A stretch of DNA of 64,000 nt from Pseudorhizobium tarimense (GCF_022968135.1 NZ_JALJRA010000014.1:1-64000), one strand, 5' to 3'; counted from the stretch's first letter, positions 1 to 8,960 are shown. Notes: generated from the sequence alone by a model not told the origin. Made by a program: numbers and translations.

Positions 1-81
1 GGCTTCGCGTCTCCGCCGGTTGCTCAACCCGCGCCAAACGGCGTAACAGAAACGGTCGAGACTCTAACTGCCGCTGGATGA
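1..81 (+). CDS. possible C-terminal end of a gene entering from the left
   Basis: Frame 1 is open from the first base of the window to a TGA at 79-81, giving 26 residues rich in Ala, Pro, Thr and Val. It could be the disordered tail of a protein whose body lies outside the window. A 26-codon open stretch in G+C-rich DNA is weak evidence and I recognise no family. No other gene is apparent between 82 and the tRNA. Confidence 0.22.
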   Translation, partial: GFASPPVAQPAPNGVTETVETLTAAG

Positions 82-279
82 AAGTTCAGTGGCAGGTCAC
101 CCGCAGTTTAGCTCCACACTCATTTTCCGTGTTGCATTCCATGTCGCATGGACCTGCCGAGTGTGACGGGAAACCGTTGGAAATCAAGGGGAATAGATTG
201 CAACATGAGTGCGTCATGAAGGGGCAGGGTGCCCGCTCCACAATTGCTATAACCCGCTGAAATCATTCATAAAGAAAAT

Positions 280-353
280 TGGAGGCCTCGCCCGGAATTG
301 AACCGGGGTACGAGGATTTGCAGTCCTCTGCGTCACCACTCCGCCACGAGGCC
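280..353 (-). tRNA. tRNA-Cys (anticodon GCA)
   Basis: The reverse complement folds as a 74-nt cloverleaf. The acceptor arm GGCCTCG pairs with CGAGGCC, the anticodon loop reads CTGCAAA (GCA), the T arm is CCCGG-TTCAATT-CCGGG, and the 3' CCA is encoded (280-282). Its 5' end points toward the prophage and its 3' end toward the left edge of the window. The prophage therefore sits upstream of the tRNA and not in its 3' end, the more usual phage target. Confidence 0.96.
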
Positions 354-417
354 ATCCGATTGTGTAAAAGCGAGCGGTGGCGGGGCTTTAGAACGAATCC
401 ATTGAGGGTGCAATAGC

Positions 418-431
418 CTTCATTCTGAACG
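418..431 (+). repeat. candidate attL core (14-bp direct repeat)
   Basis: The sequence CTTCATTCTGAACG is identical at 418-431 and 22140-22153, in the same orientation. It lies against the 3' end of the integrase pseudogene, where an attachment site is expected. The part TTCTGAACGC recurs at 445-454, as an arm-type binding repeat might. Calling it att is inference; the identity is directly visible. Confidence 0.6.
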
Positions 432-1651
432 CTGTCCTTTTTTCGTTCTGAACGCCTGTTCGGGCATCGTTCCCCCAGAGGCGCCCATGCGGCGCTTTGT
501 TGCCTCCAGGACGCGGGTCTCCGTCTCCTTGCATAGCCTCGATATGCACTGCTCGTGCGGTGCTTCGACAGGACGCGCCCCTGTCCCTCCGTGAGGCCTT
601 TTTCCTCCAGTTCCGTGATGCCCGCCGTGCCTGGCTTTGTCGATCGTGAAGCCGGGGAATCTGTTCTTGCTGGCGAACTCCGTCACGTCCTGCGACAGAC
701 GGCTGCCGTCCCCGAACAGCTTCCCGCTCTTCTGGCAGACGATGGACGTGCCATAGCGTGGCACCTTCGCCAGAACAGCCTCAGCTCGCGCGTAGAGCGC
801 GATAACCCATCCTCCTCCACATACTCAAGCGGATGCTCTGTACGCTCTCCGGTCTCCCTGTGAGCGAATATGATCTTGTCTGGCGCACTGTCGCCGCGAT
901 ATCCACTCCAAGCTGCGTAGCCGGCACCGATTGAGGTCGGGCGCATCAGCCATTCGAAGGCCAACACGGCAGCCGCAGCCAATTCCCCCCGTTCCTTCTC
1001 GATGGCTTTCTCTGCGAAGGCGTAGACCGCCTTCCGCTCGACATGGCCCTTTACCGCCTTCTGTGGTTTCTTGACCGTGACGCCTTCCCACGGGTTCGGC
1101 GTGTCCTGGCGGAAGAGGTCGGGATGATGCGGGCGCATTCGCTTCCAGATGGCCTTGCAGTAGGCGACGACCTTCTCAGCGGTCCGCTGCGCTCCCTCAT
1201 CCACAAATTTCAGATATATCTTGCCGCCGTGCTGACGCCGATCTGGTTGATCTTCGCTTCACCCGTGCGAATCTTTTTTCCTGTTCCGGTGCACAGACCG
1301 ATCTGGCAGACCCGGTCAAGGACCGCCTATAGTCTGGCCGGCTGAATTCAGACACGCGCTCGAGAAAGGCATCATGCTTCAGGTAGGCGTTCACGAGACA
1401 TTCCACCGTTCCGTGCTTTGACGTGTCAGGAACGTTGAAGGGCGACTGCTCCTTCAGCCAGCCATCAAGCGGCTGGTTCCACAGAGCGGCCGCGTCCCTC
1501 AGTTCCTTCTCGCTCAGGTTCACGCCCAGGGCGGCCGACAGGTAAGGGCAGTTCCGCTTGCGTAGCGGGTGGGGCAGTTCCAATAGTAGCCGGTTGATCC
1601 ATTGGCCAGTTTCTTGAACGAGTTGTAGCGGGGCATCTCCACAGGGATCAT
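420..1651 (-). pseudogene. broken phage tyrosine-recombinase integrase
   Basis: Pieces in different minus-strand frames line up as one integrase. The N-terminal part begins near 1636-1651 (MPRYNSFKK, then GYYWNCPTRY). The middle part is open at 683-1204 and includes NPWEGVTVKK and ELAAAAVLAFEWLMRPTSIG. The C-terminal part at 420-764 has the catalytic-type stretch IDKARHGG and the end ETETRVLEATKRRMG. At least three frameshifts separate the pieces, so no full-length enzyme can be made. Its place at the left boundary, reading outward, fits site-specific integration. Integrase identity is confident; the exact lesions need alignment to an intact relative. Confidence 0.82.
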
Positions 1652-1897
1652 CACAACGGAACCGGATCTCCGCCGCCTGTGGCGCTTTCCGGATCGATTG
1701 CCCTGTCCAGATCGCTCTTCCGCCACGCTCTGAATTTTCCCCTGCCGGTGCCCGTCTCAATGAATGGACGAGGCCACACGGTACCGATGCGGCTCATGAA
1801 GGCGTCGACCGTCTTCTCGCCGGCATAGGCAGCCGCAAGCTCATCCCGCAAAACAGCAGGCTAGCATCCGGTCAGGAACGAAAGCTTCCTTTGCCAT
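1651..1897 (-). pseudogene. possible excisionase-type small protein, frameshifted
   Basis: A start at 1897 gives MAKEAFVPDRMLA and then runs into a stop. A one-base frame change continues as RDELAAAYAGEKTVDAFMSRIG, then FIETGTGRGKFRAWRKSDLDRA, ending at 1651 against the integrase. A small basic protein with an ETGxGRGKxRAWRK stretch just upstream of an integrase suggests a DNA-binding recombination helper (Xis-like); this is inferred from position and composition only. Its start overlaps the stop of the next gene upstream as TGATG. Confidence 0.45.
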
Positions 1898-2040
1898 CAG
1901 TCCCCGCTATTCGACTTTTCCACAGGGACGGCCACCACCTCCGCCGAAGGAAAGGCAGATACGACTGCCGCAATAGCTCCGGCCCAGATCAGGAGCGAGG
2001 CGGCTCGGTCGATCAGAAACACTCTTCCGCGTAAGCTCAT
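1897..2040 (-). CDS. small single-pass membrane protein, unknown
   Basis: The ATG at 2040 opens 47 codons: a basic start (MSLRGRVFLIDR), one hydrophobic segment (about residues 13-31, AASLLIWAGAIAAVVSAF) and a short acidic tail. The stop TGA overlaps the ATG of the possible excisionase (TGATG), which suggests translational coupling. No strong Shine-Dalgarno motif is seen. I recognise no family. It might be part of the prophage control region or chance. Confidence 0.4.
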   Translation of the reverse strand: MSLRGRVFLIDRAASLLIWAGAIAAVVSAFPSAEVVAVPVEKSNSGD

Positions 2041-2191
2041 GACCCGCTCACCCTCGATTGGGGCGCGGGTGTTTGGGTCTTCGTCATGACATACCCTCGT
2101 ACGCGGATTTGGGAAGTGCGCGACTTTTTACGTTATGGTACGGTTGCTCTCCGGTGAGGTCTTCTCTCGGATGTACCGAAAGGAATCCTCC

Positions 2192-2461
2192 ATGGGTTCT
2201 GTGATTGAGGTTGGCTTCCAGCTTGACTGGGAGCATCCGGTCTTTGTGGGTGACGGCGACCTTCTGGACACAGCCATTCTTGGACCCCGCGCTGGCCTTA
2301 AGTACCTTCAGGCGGGCCTGCCTATTCGAACGGGCCAAACCTATTGGAACGCTGTCCAAGCATGCAGCTCCGCCCTTCTTGGAAAAGGCGACCTGGACCA
2401 CGCGAGGGTGTGTTTTATAGCCGCCTATGCGGAGTGTATGTTCAAGATAGAAGAACATTAG
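2192..2461 (+). CDS. DUF982 domain protein (copy 1)
   Basis: An 89-residue intact protein starting at ATG 2192, seven bases after AAGGA. It follows the DUF982 pattern: a beta-rich start (WEHPVFVGDG), then GPRAGLKYLQ, a xxGxxYxxAxxxC helix (GQTYWNAVQACSSAL) and a closing ARxxFIAAYAE helix. DUF982 proteins are about 80-100 residues, abundant in rhizobia and of unknown function. This is the only one of the window's five copies on the + strand. It is undamaged while the phage genes around it are broken. Confidence 0.72.
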   Translation: MGSVIEVGFQLDWEHPVFVGDGDLLDTAILGPRAGLKYLQAGLPIRTGQTYWNAVQACSSALLGKGDLDHARVCFIAAYAECMFKIEEH

Positions 2462-2722
2462 GCTTTGCTCCCCCCTCTCGGGTGCCTCGCCCAGCTTCGC
2501 TGCTGCTTCCACGCCCTTCACGACTCCAGCTTCCAACGCCGCCCGATCAGCAAGACCCATGCACTCGGCACCGAGTATTCAACTTCAACGTTGCGATCCT
2601 TTCCGGCCAAGCGTGAAGGCTTCCACATTCCGTTGCTGTGCGGTGGTGCGTGTCCAGTAACCTGCAGGCTTGAATGTGACAGCGTGATGCCGTTCAAAGT
2701 CCTCGGCAACAATGGAGCTGCA

Positions 2723-2968
2723 ATGAGCGAGATCGAGAAGATTGCAAGGACGGTTTCTAAACTGGCCAAACCTAAGATGAGGCCCAAGGAGCTTTTCGAA
2801 GCCGTTAGGAAAGTGCATCCGAAGGCGACAAAGAAGGAAATCACGCGCGGCGCGTTCTATGCCGTCATCATGGCTGCGGGCAGTCGGCCGGACGCAGTAC
2901 ATGGTCTTCATGACCTCGCCACAGAAAGCCGGAAAGACACATTGGAAGACAGTCAGAAGACGTCGTAA
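2723..2968 (+). CDS. small conserved hypothetical protein
   Basis: ATG 2723 is preceded by GGAG five bases upstream. The 81-residue product is helical and basic (MSEIEKIARTVSKLAK, then RPKELFEAVRKVHP, KKEITRGAFYAVIMAAG) and ends in an acidic tail. It resembles small proteins remembered from rhizobial chromosomes and prophages, but I cannot assign a function. It is intact. A longer upstream start in the same frame exists but lacks a ribosome binding site. The 260 bases before it show nothing convincing. Confidence 0.5.
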   Translation: MSEIEKIARTVSKLAKPKMRPKELFEAVRKVHPKATKKEITRGAFYAVIMAAGSRPDAVHGLHDLATESRKDTLEDSQKTS

Positions 2969-3009
2969 GTCGCCTAAAAGTACGTTCGGAGCCCGATTGG
3001 AGGATTTCA

Positions 3010-3460
3010 ATGAAGGTGCGCAAGCAGGAGCCTCGCGAGCGAGCAGCGCGGGCTATGTGCAGGCTGGAGGGCTTCCCGGCTCAGAAGCTCGACCACTACC
3101 TCAAGGCGTTCGAGGCAGAGACCAGCAAAAGGCCGTCGACAAGCTCAAGCTGGGGAGAACTTGTCCTGGCTCGGCCTCATCCCAGATGATCCGCGCGGTG
3201 ATCTTCTCTCCGATCGTGCCACCGATGAGCAGATGGTTCAGGCCAGAGGCTTCCACGCCGGTCTCACGGGCCTTGATCGAGTGTCCGGCTACGACGCCGG
3301 CAGGGCATCCGACAAGCTCTGGCTGGAGAGCTATGACGCTGGCCGCAAGGAATACGAGACTGAGGTTCCGGATCTCCTAGCGCGTATCCACGCAGCGTCT
3401 TCGAAGGGAGAGCTAGCGGCCGACGGCGATCCATTTCCCGATCAAGGCACCATGCACTGA
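3010..3460 (+). pseudogene. frameshifted phage early protein, unknown
   Basis: ATG 3010 follows a good GGAGG. The reading (MKVRKQEPRERAARAMCRLEGFP...) breaks twice near 3110-3160 and resumes in another frame at SWLGLIPDDPRGDLL, continuing through GFHAGLTGLDRVSGYDAGRASDKLW to the stop at 3460. The C-terminal part resembles a small protein remembered from rhizobial phages just before the replication genes, possibly nuclease- or recombination-related. Family and function are not established. Confidence 0.5.
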
Positions 3461-3544
3461 GCTCCTCCGGCGGCTCAGTCCTCCGAAGGGAGCCGCCCAA
3501 CTAGCCGTCGCGAATGGCGGCACCTTCTTTTTCCGGCGAAGACG

Positions 3545-3887
3545 ATGAACGTTCAACTTCGCATTCAATCATTCTGTTGCCCGACGTGCCGGGGGTACAT
3601 CGGAGAGGCGGCGCCGCTGGACAAAGTGGCCGAGCTAAACACCTCCGACCAGCAGCGGTATGTGTTCGATGCACTGGCGAAGAAGCCGGGGGCAACATCC
3701 CCCGTGCCGAGCTCTACAAGGCCATGTGCGTGTCCTGCCGAGCAATCCGTCCCATGGGTTCGCCAACCTGATTTCCGCGCTCCGCTCAAAGCTGGAGCCG
3801 CCCGGCTGGATGATTGAATGCACCAACGGCGCACGGCGCGGGGGCAGGGCGGTCTACCGGCTGATCACCGTGGAGGCAGGACTATGA
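3545..3887 (+). pseudogene. frameshifted small phage protein with CxxC and possible HTH
   Basis: The start at 3545 reads MNVQLRIQSFCCPTCRGYIGE and then a helical stretch (TSDQQRYVFDALAKKPG). Two frame changes (near 3690 and 3745) are needed to reach PRAELYKAMCVSCR and then GFANLISALRSKLEPPGW...GGRAVYRLITVEAGL, ending at 3887. The first part could bind zinc (CCPTC). The second resembles a winged-helix segment of phage early regulators. Its stop overlaps the start of the resolvase remnant (ATGA), as in an operon. Confidence 0.5.
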
Positions 3888-4508
3888 CCTGGATCCTCGG
3901 CTTCGACTTCTCAAAGTATACTGGCTGGGCAACCTTCAGCCCGGAGCGCCGCAAGGCAGATGGCAACTTCGCGAACGTCCGCTGCGGAGTGTTTTGATGC
4001 CAGAGGGCGCCGACCATTACTACACCGGCGACGAGATTGGCCTGGAGGTCGCCGCCATGTTGCGGGAGTCCAAGCAGGAGCATGGGCAATATCCTTTCTT
4101 CGCTGTGCTCGAGCAGCAGATCCTTGTCAACGTCGGCAACACCAGCGCTGATGCGATGATCTATCCGTGGGTGGCCACAGCGCCATCGTCGCCACCCTGG
4201 CGAATTTCGGAATCCCTTATGGCACGCTGATGCCGTGCTCCTGGCGCAAGTCGTTCTTCGGAGAATGCTTCAAGCCGCCGCTCGACAAGAAGATCAAGAA
4301 GGACTGGAAGTCTGCCGCTATCTAGGAATGCGAGCGGATCGGCATTACCCTCCCGAAGCAGAAGGTTCTAGCGCACAACGCCGCTGAGGCTTCTGCTCTC
4401 GCGATCTGATGGGGCGTGCGGGACATGAAGGTTCACGCGGGTCGGTATCACCAGCCGTGGCTCAACCTCGTCATGCAGCGCAATGAGCGGCAAGGGGTGG
4501 CGGCATGA
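3884..4508 (+). pseudogene. RuvC-like phage Holliday-junction resolvase, dead
   Basis: ATG 3884 gives MTWILGFDFSKYTGWATF, the typical first strand of RuvC-like nucleases with its acidic residue in GFDFS. The reading shifts near 3996 (PEGADHYYTGDEIGLEVAAML, AVLEQQILVNVGN) and again near 4175 (ANFGIPYGTLMPCSWRKSFFG). It then hits an in-frame TAG at 4324 and a TGA near 4408. The homologous frame continues to a stop at 4506-4508. In phages such enzymes resolve branched DNA before packaging. At least two frameshifts and two nonsense codons make this non-functional. Confidence 0.75.
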
Positions 4509-4513
4509 GAGCC

Positions 4514-4759
4514 TCAGTGAACGGTGAAGCCTGCCTCAAGTACCGCTGCTTTGAAGGCATCACGAGCCTCCTCCGGCTCGGCCCTCCCGTCCAGAACGAG
4601 CATAAGGGTCTGAAGCGCAGCATGATATCTCGCGCCATCCTTCGTGGGCCAGTTGCCCATAAGGCAGTTGACCGCCTCTTCGTTGCTCCAAACGACGATC
4701 GGCCTGTTCGGCACCTTATGCTCGACCACCACAGGTTCAGGCCAGTCGATCCCATACAT
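4514..4759 (-). CDS. DUF982 domain protein (copy 2)
   Basis: An intact 81-residue protein. The start at 4759 follows GGAG with seven bases between. It shows the DUF982 layout: WPEPVVVEHK, then SNEEAVNCLMGNWPTKDGARYHAALQT, then EEARDAFKAAVLEAG. It is antisense to the phage replication block and about 100 bases from another DUF982 gene in the same direction, so the two may form one transcript. The longer upstream reading to 4837 lacks family similarity and a better ribosome binding site. Confidence 0.78.
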   Translation of the reverse strand: MYGIDWPEPVVVEHKVPNRPIVVWSNEEAVNCLMGNWPTKDGARYHAALQTLMLVLDGRAEPEEARDAFKAAVLEAGFTVH

Positions 4760-4855
4760 GTCGGGGCTCCTCTCCATACGCGCAATAAAGGCGGCGTAAA
4801 GATCACAACCGACATGAGAGAGTCCGGTTCCCCGCATGATGTCGCTGCGGTAACG

Positions 4856-5101
4856 CTATTGCTTCAGAATACCAGCCTCTTCAGCTGCCTTGATGAACGC
4901 AGCCTCAGCGACAGAAGCCGGAACCTCACCCACAAGCGCCCTCATGCAAGCGCGTTTCGCGGCAGCATACGATCTCGAATGAGGTGCGGGCCAATTGTTG
5001 GTAAGGCAGGTAATGGCGTCTCTAGGAGTGCGGACACTTTTGAAGTGGTCGCCTCCCTGACAGATTATTTCGATCTGACTGTCCCAAATCGTTGTCTGCA
5101 T
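4856..5101 (-). CDS. DUF982 domain protein (copy 3)
   Basis: An intact 81-residue protein starting at 5101 after AGGAG. The family pattern is clear: IWDSQIEIICQGGDHF, TPRDAITCLTNNWPAPHSRSYAAAKRAC, VAEAAFIKAAEEAGI. It lies just upstream of and divergent from the dnaB-like remnant, and likely heads a short minus-strand unit with copy 2. No function is known for DUF982; persistence through prophage decay suggests it is used or recently gained. Confidence 0.8.
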   Translation of the reverse strand: MQTTIWDSQIEIICQGGDHFKSVRTPRDAITCLTNNWPAPHSRSYAAAKRACMRALVGEVPASVAEAAFIKAAEEAGILKQ

Positions 5102-5189
5102 GGTCGAGTACTCCTGGTGTTTCGAGGGCAACAACGGACGGCCGGGGAGCTCGTTCCGTGGGCCAGAAGTCCTATCGGAAGGTGGCACC

Positions 5190-6602
5190 ATGAGCGGCCC
5201 TGTTGATCGCAGTGCGTTCGACCGCATCAGGGAGGATGACGCCTTCGATGCGTCTGAAGCCTTCCTCGCGTGCATGTTCGCCAACAACCAGATCCTGAAC
5301 GAATGCGGCCTCGAGTGGGAGGATTTTGGGGAAGACCTTCATCAGCTCGTGTTCCGTGCGACGATGGATTTCTATCGCTCCGGGCAGCCGGTGACGCCGG
5401 TCCATCTGAAGCCATTCCTCCCTAAGGTGGTTCGCTCTGGGAACGACGACATCATCACCGCCAAATACATGACCGGCTTGATGAGCCTTGGCTTCAACCC
5501 GGCCACGATGCAGCGGCTGGAATCGTCGCTCCACATCATCAAGAGCGTGTCGCTCGGTCGGCAACTGGCTCGCGGGGCCGAAGTCGCCGCTGAGCTCGCC
5601 AAGGAAGGCCACACGCTCCTCAGGGCGGACGATGAGATAGAGCAGCTGGAAATGCGCCTGAAGGAGCGCAGGACTCGATTGGCGGCACTGAAGGCCGGTG
5701 CATCGCCTGGGCCGTCCTATCTCGCGATGTTCGAAGCCTCGGCCAGACGTGACGGCGTGGTGGGCGTGCCGGTCGCTCTTCCTGAGGTCGCAAAGGTTCT
5801 ATCGGAGCCGGTCTTTGACTCCGGCAACCTATACGGACTGCTGTCGTCCTCAGGCGAGGGCAAGTCCAGCCTCATCACGCAGCTGATCTACCATGCGGTG
5901 AAGGAGGGGCATCCGGTCCTCTTCCTCTCTTACGATCAGTCCGCCGCTCAGTGCATCCGCCAGATGATCGCCCAGGTCCACGAGATCAGTGTCAGGCAGC
6001 AGCGCGAGCCAACCGCTTGATGACGCAGCAGGGGCGGGACCGGTGCGTTCTCTTCGCCACCCAGATAACCAGCAGCCGTTCGACATTATCCGGTGCCAGC
6101 GGGAAGGGGTGACGCAGCTCCTCGCCTACGCCCCGCGCTTCGTCAAGAAGCGGGCCAACGGCGAACGCCCTTCATCGTTATTGACCACATCTGGAAGGTG
6201 AAGCCACGGGATCCGAAGCTATACGCAGACAGGATCGCCGGGGAAGTGACGGTCGAGCTAAAGGCATTGGCTGACGAGACGGCGGCCTCAGTCCTGATCC
6301 TCAACCAGCGCAACAGTTTCGGCACCCGGCGCGACAATGCCCGCCCGATCGCTGCGGACCTCTACGGCGGGGAGGCTGCAAAGGCAGACTACGACGCAAT
6401 TCTCTACCTCTACCGGGCGGAGAAATACAAAGCGGAGCGCGTGGCTACCGCCGCCAGCGATTCCGACTGAAAGAAGATCAACAAGGTTTTCTTCGGCGAC
6501 ATCGAGGGCATTGCCGAAATTGGCAGCGTCAAGGTCCGGTTCGGTGACCCACTATCAGCGAAACCCTGCGGTTCGAATCTGAATACACCCGCTACCGGTG
6601 AA
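5190..6602 (+). pseudogene. DnaB-like replicative helicase of the prophage, dead
   Basis: ATG 5190 opens a DnaB-type N-terminal domain (SEAFLACMFANNQILNE...) and a long coiled linker. A RecA-like core with Walker A SSSGEGKSSL follows (about residue 223). The frame is lost near 6018. Homologous sequence continues in a second frame (FDIIRCQREGVTQLLAYAPRF) and, after about 6165, a third (VIDHIWKVKPRDPKL, LNQRNSFGTRRDN). A TGA at 6468-6470 replaces what is probably Trp, and one more shift near 6550 leads to SETLRFESEYTRYR and a stop at 6600-6602. The intact gene would encode about 470 residues and unwind phage DNA at replication forks. Confidence 0.85.
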
Positions 6603-6679
6603 TAAAGCCAAGGCGCTCACAAGAGGAGCTGGGCTATGAAGGCGCGGGACCTGATCCTCATGAAGGGAGTTCATCTTCA

Positions 6680-6703
6680 GAGAGGCCGCACCCACGGCCT
6701 CTC
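6680..6703 (+). terminator. hairpin after the helicase remnant
   Basis: GAGAGGCCG (6680-6688) pairs perfectly with CGGCCTCTC (6695-6703) around a six-base loop, followed by the weak T-tract CTTTAAAG. It lies about 80 bases past the dnaB-like remnant and could end the early + strand transcript. The poor U-tract keeps confidence moderate. Confidence 0.45.
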
Positions 6704-6719
6704 CTTTAAAGATGGCAAC

Positions 6720-7022
6720 CTAGAGGGTCGCACGGCCGCCGCCGGCGGGCGCCTTCACCATCCAAGGCTGAACCGCTGGCTGCTTGACGAGTATACCCTT
6801 CTTCTTTCCGAAGGCTCGGATCGCATCGCGAGCTGCTCTCAATGGCTTCAGGCCATCGTGAGCCATGTAGCACGTCTTCAGCGTTGCATCATGGATCATG
6901 TCCCGCTCACGTTCGGGCCACTCCTCAAGAAAGTCGATTGCATCCTCGACGGCGGTTATCTCCCGAACCAGGTCCCTTTTCTCCTTCAGATAGACCGGTC
7001 GTTCGAACAGCTTCGAGATCAT
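6720..7022 (-). CDS. DUF982 domain protein (copy 4), divergent
   Basis: An intact 100-residue protein, start 7022 after GAGG. It keeps the DUF982 skeleton (FERPVYLKEKR, TAVEDAIDFLEEWPERERDMIHDATLKTC, LRAARDAIRAFGKKKG) but has a longer, Pro/Gly-rich C-terminal tail than the other copies. It lies between the helicase and methylase remnants, antisense to both. The family match is weaker than for copies 2, 3 and 5 but follows the same secondary-structure order. Confidence 0.65.
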   Translation of the reverse strand: MISKLFERPVYLKEKRDLVREITAVEDAIDFLEEWPERERDMIHDATLKTCYMAHDGLKPLRAARDAIRAFGKKKGILVKQPAVQPWMVKAPAGGGRATL

Positions 7023-7189
7023 TTCTACCTCAATGATTTCGTTGGTGATCAACAAGGAAAGCGCTGTCGCCAGCGCCGGCATTCGATTTGGGTTCGCTCG
7101 AGTTTCCGTTCAAGAGGCTTAAGGAACGGTGAAACCACCAGCTACGGCGCCCCCTATGCAGACGCACCGAACAGAAGCGAGCTGTTCTG

Positions 7190-7628
7190 ATGCAGCAGAC
7201 GCTTCCTCTCTGGTGTCCGGTGGCTGTCCGTTCCGCCGTCCGGCCGGACAGAAGAAGAGATGTGGGCCGAGCTAGATGAAGGCGCGGCGCCTATCTCCTC
7301 GTTTCGGAGCGCGCCGATCAACCGGATCTGCAGCGAGAACCCTGTGGTGCACAAGCACGCCAAGGAGCGGATCCGGAACTACGAAGAGTTCGCCCAGAGT
7401 GTTCAGCCTTGGCAGTCGGCCACCCGGAGGTGAAGCGCACCTGCTTCTGGCTGCGCAACCTCCCGCCGCTCGTCCCGACCAACATCGTGGGAGGGCCGTC
7501 AGGCTCGCGTCCACCGGATCCTACGCAGGCCGGACAGGTGGAAAGAGCGCTTCCGGTTCTTCACCGGCATAGCGGCCGCGATGGCCGATCAGTGGGGCGA
7601 GCAACGCCACCCAGCAGTTCTATCAGGA
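7190..7628 (+). pseudogene. phage-type DNA methylase remnant
   Basis: One frame (from about 7245) reads EEMWAELDEGAAP, then CSENPVVHKHAKERI and QSVQPWQ. A second continues as GHPEVKRTCFWLRNLPPLVPTNIVGG. A third ends with ERFRFFTGIAAAMADQWG. Together these match the C-terminal half of phage DNA methylases carrying ENPxxHxHAKxxI and a KxTCFWLxxLPPL segment (remembered family pattern). The N-terminal, cofactor-binding half is missing and at least two frameshifts remain. Such enzymes usually protect phage DNA from host restriction. Confidence 0.55.
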
Positions 7629-7634
7629 GGCAGT

Positions 7635-7937
7635 ATGAACAAGTACGCGGGATATGCGCATCAGTTGCGCCGCGGATGGTGGGCAATGGTTCGCTTCGTT
7701 AAGGACGCGAAGCCAAGGCCCATCCTTGGCGAGAAGGGCGAACCGGTCGTCTACGAGACCGAGCTTGACGCGCTGCGGGCGGTCAACAAGCACCTGCTCC
7801 AATTCCTCAACTTCCCCATCGTCGGCGGAGAGTGCGAGCACGTCCCCAAGATCAGCGAGGCCCGCAAGGCGAAGGCGGAGAAGTTGCTCAGAGGCGGCGG
7901 CGCGGTCGACGTAGAGCGGGTAGGGCAGAGCTTGTGA
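7635..7937 (+). CDS. small hypothetical protein
   Basis: ATG 7635 follows a perfect AGGAGG (7625-7630). The 100-residue product starts MNKYAGYAHQLRRGWWAMVRF and has a long helical middle (ETELDALRAVNKHLLQFLN) and a basic end. It is intact, unlike the methylase remnant immediately upstream, with which it would have been co-transcribed. I recognise no domain. Confidence 0.55.
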   Translation: MNKYAGYAHQLRRGWWAMVRFVKDAKPRPILGEKGEPVVYETELDALRAVNKHLLQFLNFPIVGGECEHVPKISEARKAKAEKLLRGGGAVDVERVGQSL

Positions 7938-7957
7938 TGATTCATGCTCATCCATTT

Positions 7958-8233
7958 TCACTCTGTCCTTGCGAGACAGTCCGCCTGCACGCAGGCCGCG
8001 ATGAAAGTGGCCTTCGCTTCGTCGACTGAGGATTTTCCACAAAGTGCCGCCATTGCGGTTCTTCTAGCCTTGGCAAAAGCGGTGCCCCGAGCGCCAGGCC
8101 ATCGGCGGCAGAGGAACTCATACGCCTCTGCTGGCCCCGCAATCGCGTGTAAGGTTGTGCTTCTGGCCACCACGGACACTGTGCCGCCCCAGTCTGCACC
8201 AAAGTCGACATCGATCATCTGCTCATCTGGCAT
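7958..8233 (-). CDS. DUF982 domain protein (copy 5)
   Basis: An intact 91-residue protein. ATG 8233 is preceded by a strong GGAGG. The pattern is clear: WGGTVSVVARSTTLHAI, GPAEAYEFLCRRWPGARGTAFAKARRTAMAAL, VDEAKATFIAACVQA. It is antisense between two + strand phage remnants. Of the five copies it has the best ribosome binding site. Confidence 0.8.
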   Translation of the reverse strand: MPDEQMIDVDFGADWGGTVSVVARSTTLHAIAGPAEAYEFLCRRWPGARGTAFAKARRTAMAALCGKSSVDEAKATFIAACVQADCLARTE

Positions 8234-8316
8234 GATTCGCCTCCGTGACGTCGCGTCGAACAGGTTCCCCCCGTTTCCGTTCCCTGGTTCTTTCGGTTGG
8301 TACGGAGTCGTACGAG

Positions 8317-8757
8317 ATGGTTGACCCCAGTGTCCACAGCATCTGTGAAGAATACGGCATAGAGATCATCGACGGCCGCGCCTATCCGGATGTCCGTCAG
8401 ACGAGAGCTGTGGCGACCATGGACCGGATCCTACGCAACCGCGGCGAGGCTCACTTTCGCATGGTGATGTCGACGTTGGCGGAGACGGAGAACAATCAGG
8501 GGCAGCTCGACGAATATCTGTTTTGGGCAGTGAGCGACCTGGTGGAGGCTTGCCAGGCCATCATCTAGGAGCGGCCGACCGAATTGGCCGGAGTGTTTCG
8601 ACAAGACGCCTGTGGGGCAGCTCCAGTTCATCGCTAGGGACCTCAGCGGCATTACCCATCAGCGCTATGCAATCGCGGACATGCTGTATGAGAGGATAGT
8701 TCGAGTGTTCGGGCCCACCGCGGCGCAGGGGTCCTATTCGACGAGAGACGGAGAGCG
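8317..8757 (+). pseudogene. phage protein of unknown role with nonsense and frameshift lesions
   Basis: ATG 8317 opens MVDPSVHSICEEYGIEIIDGR and then a helical region (RILRNRGEAHFRMVMSTLAETENNQGQL). A TAG at 8566-8568 stops it after ACQAII. The next codons (ERPTE) stay homologous in frame, and one base shift near 8585 gives WPECFDKTPVGQLQF, then HQRYAIADMLYERIVRVFG. It resembles a protein seen before the DUF6362-type gene in rhizobial prophages. Function unknown. Confidence 0.5.
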
Positions 8758-8759
8758 GC

Positions 8760-8960
8760 ATGGCGAGGGAAGAAATCACCGAGCTTTTCGTTCGGGCGGC
8801 GGAATCCGACCGGCGGCTTCCGTTTGGTGACGGACCGAAGCCGGTGAAGGCGCAGGCACTGCCATACGTTCATGATGCAGCGGACCAAGCCGGGTGGGGC
8901 GGTGAGCGCTATGCGGAGGAGCGTCCTCGGTCCTTTCGATCATCTCGCCGACCGTCACGA
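8760..8960 (+). pseudogene. truncated DUF6362-like phage protein
   Basis: The start MAREEITELFVRAAESDRRLP and the following KAQALPYVHDAADQAGWGGERYAEER resemble the first 60 or so residues of a helix-turn-helix-type phage protein (DUF6362, from memory). After about 8945 the reading loses similarity and the rest of the gene is gone. Such genes usually sit just upstream of the terminase genes, as here. Confidence 0.45.

Noticed and set aside
280..353. tRNA-Cys as the phage attachment site
   Set aside because: The element lies on the 5' side of the tRNA and no tRNA-Cys fragment is repeated near 22 kb. The 14-bp repeat at 418/22140 fits better.
449..460. GAAC-N4-GTTC, resembling a LexA/Cheo box
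   Set aside because: It lies at the 3' end of the integrase remnant, not at a promoter, and the alphaproteobacterial LexA box is GTTC-N7-GTTC. More likely part of the att-region repeats or chance.
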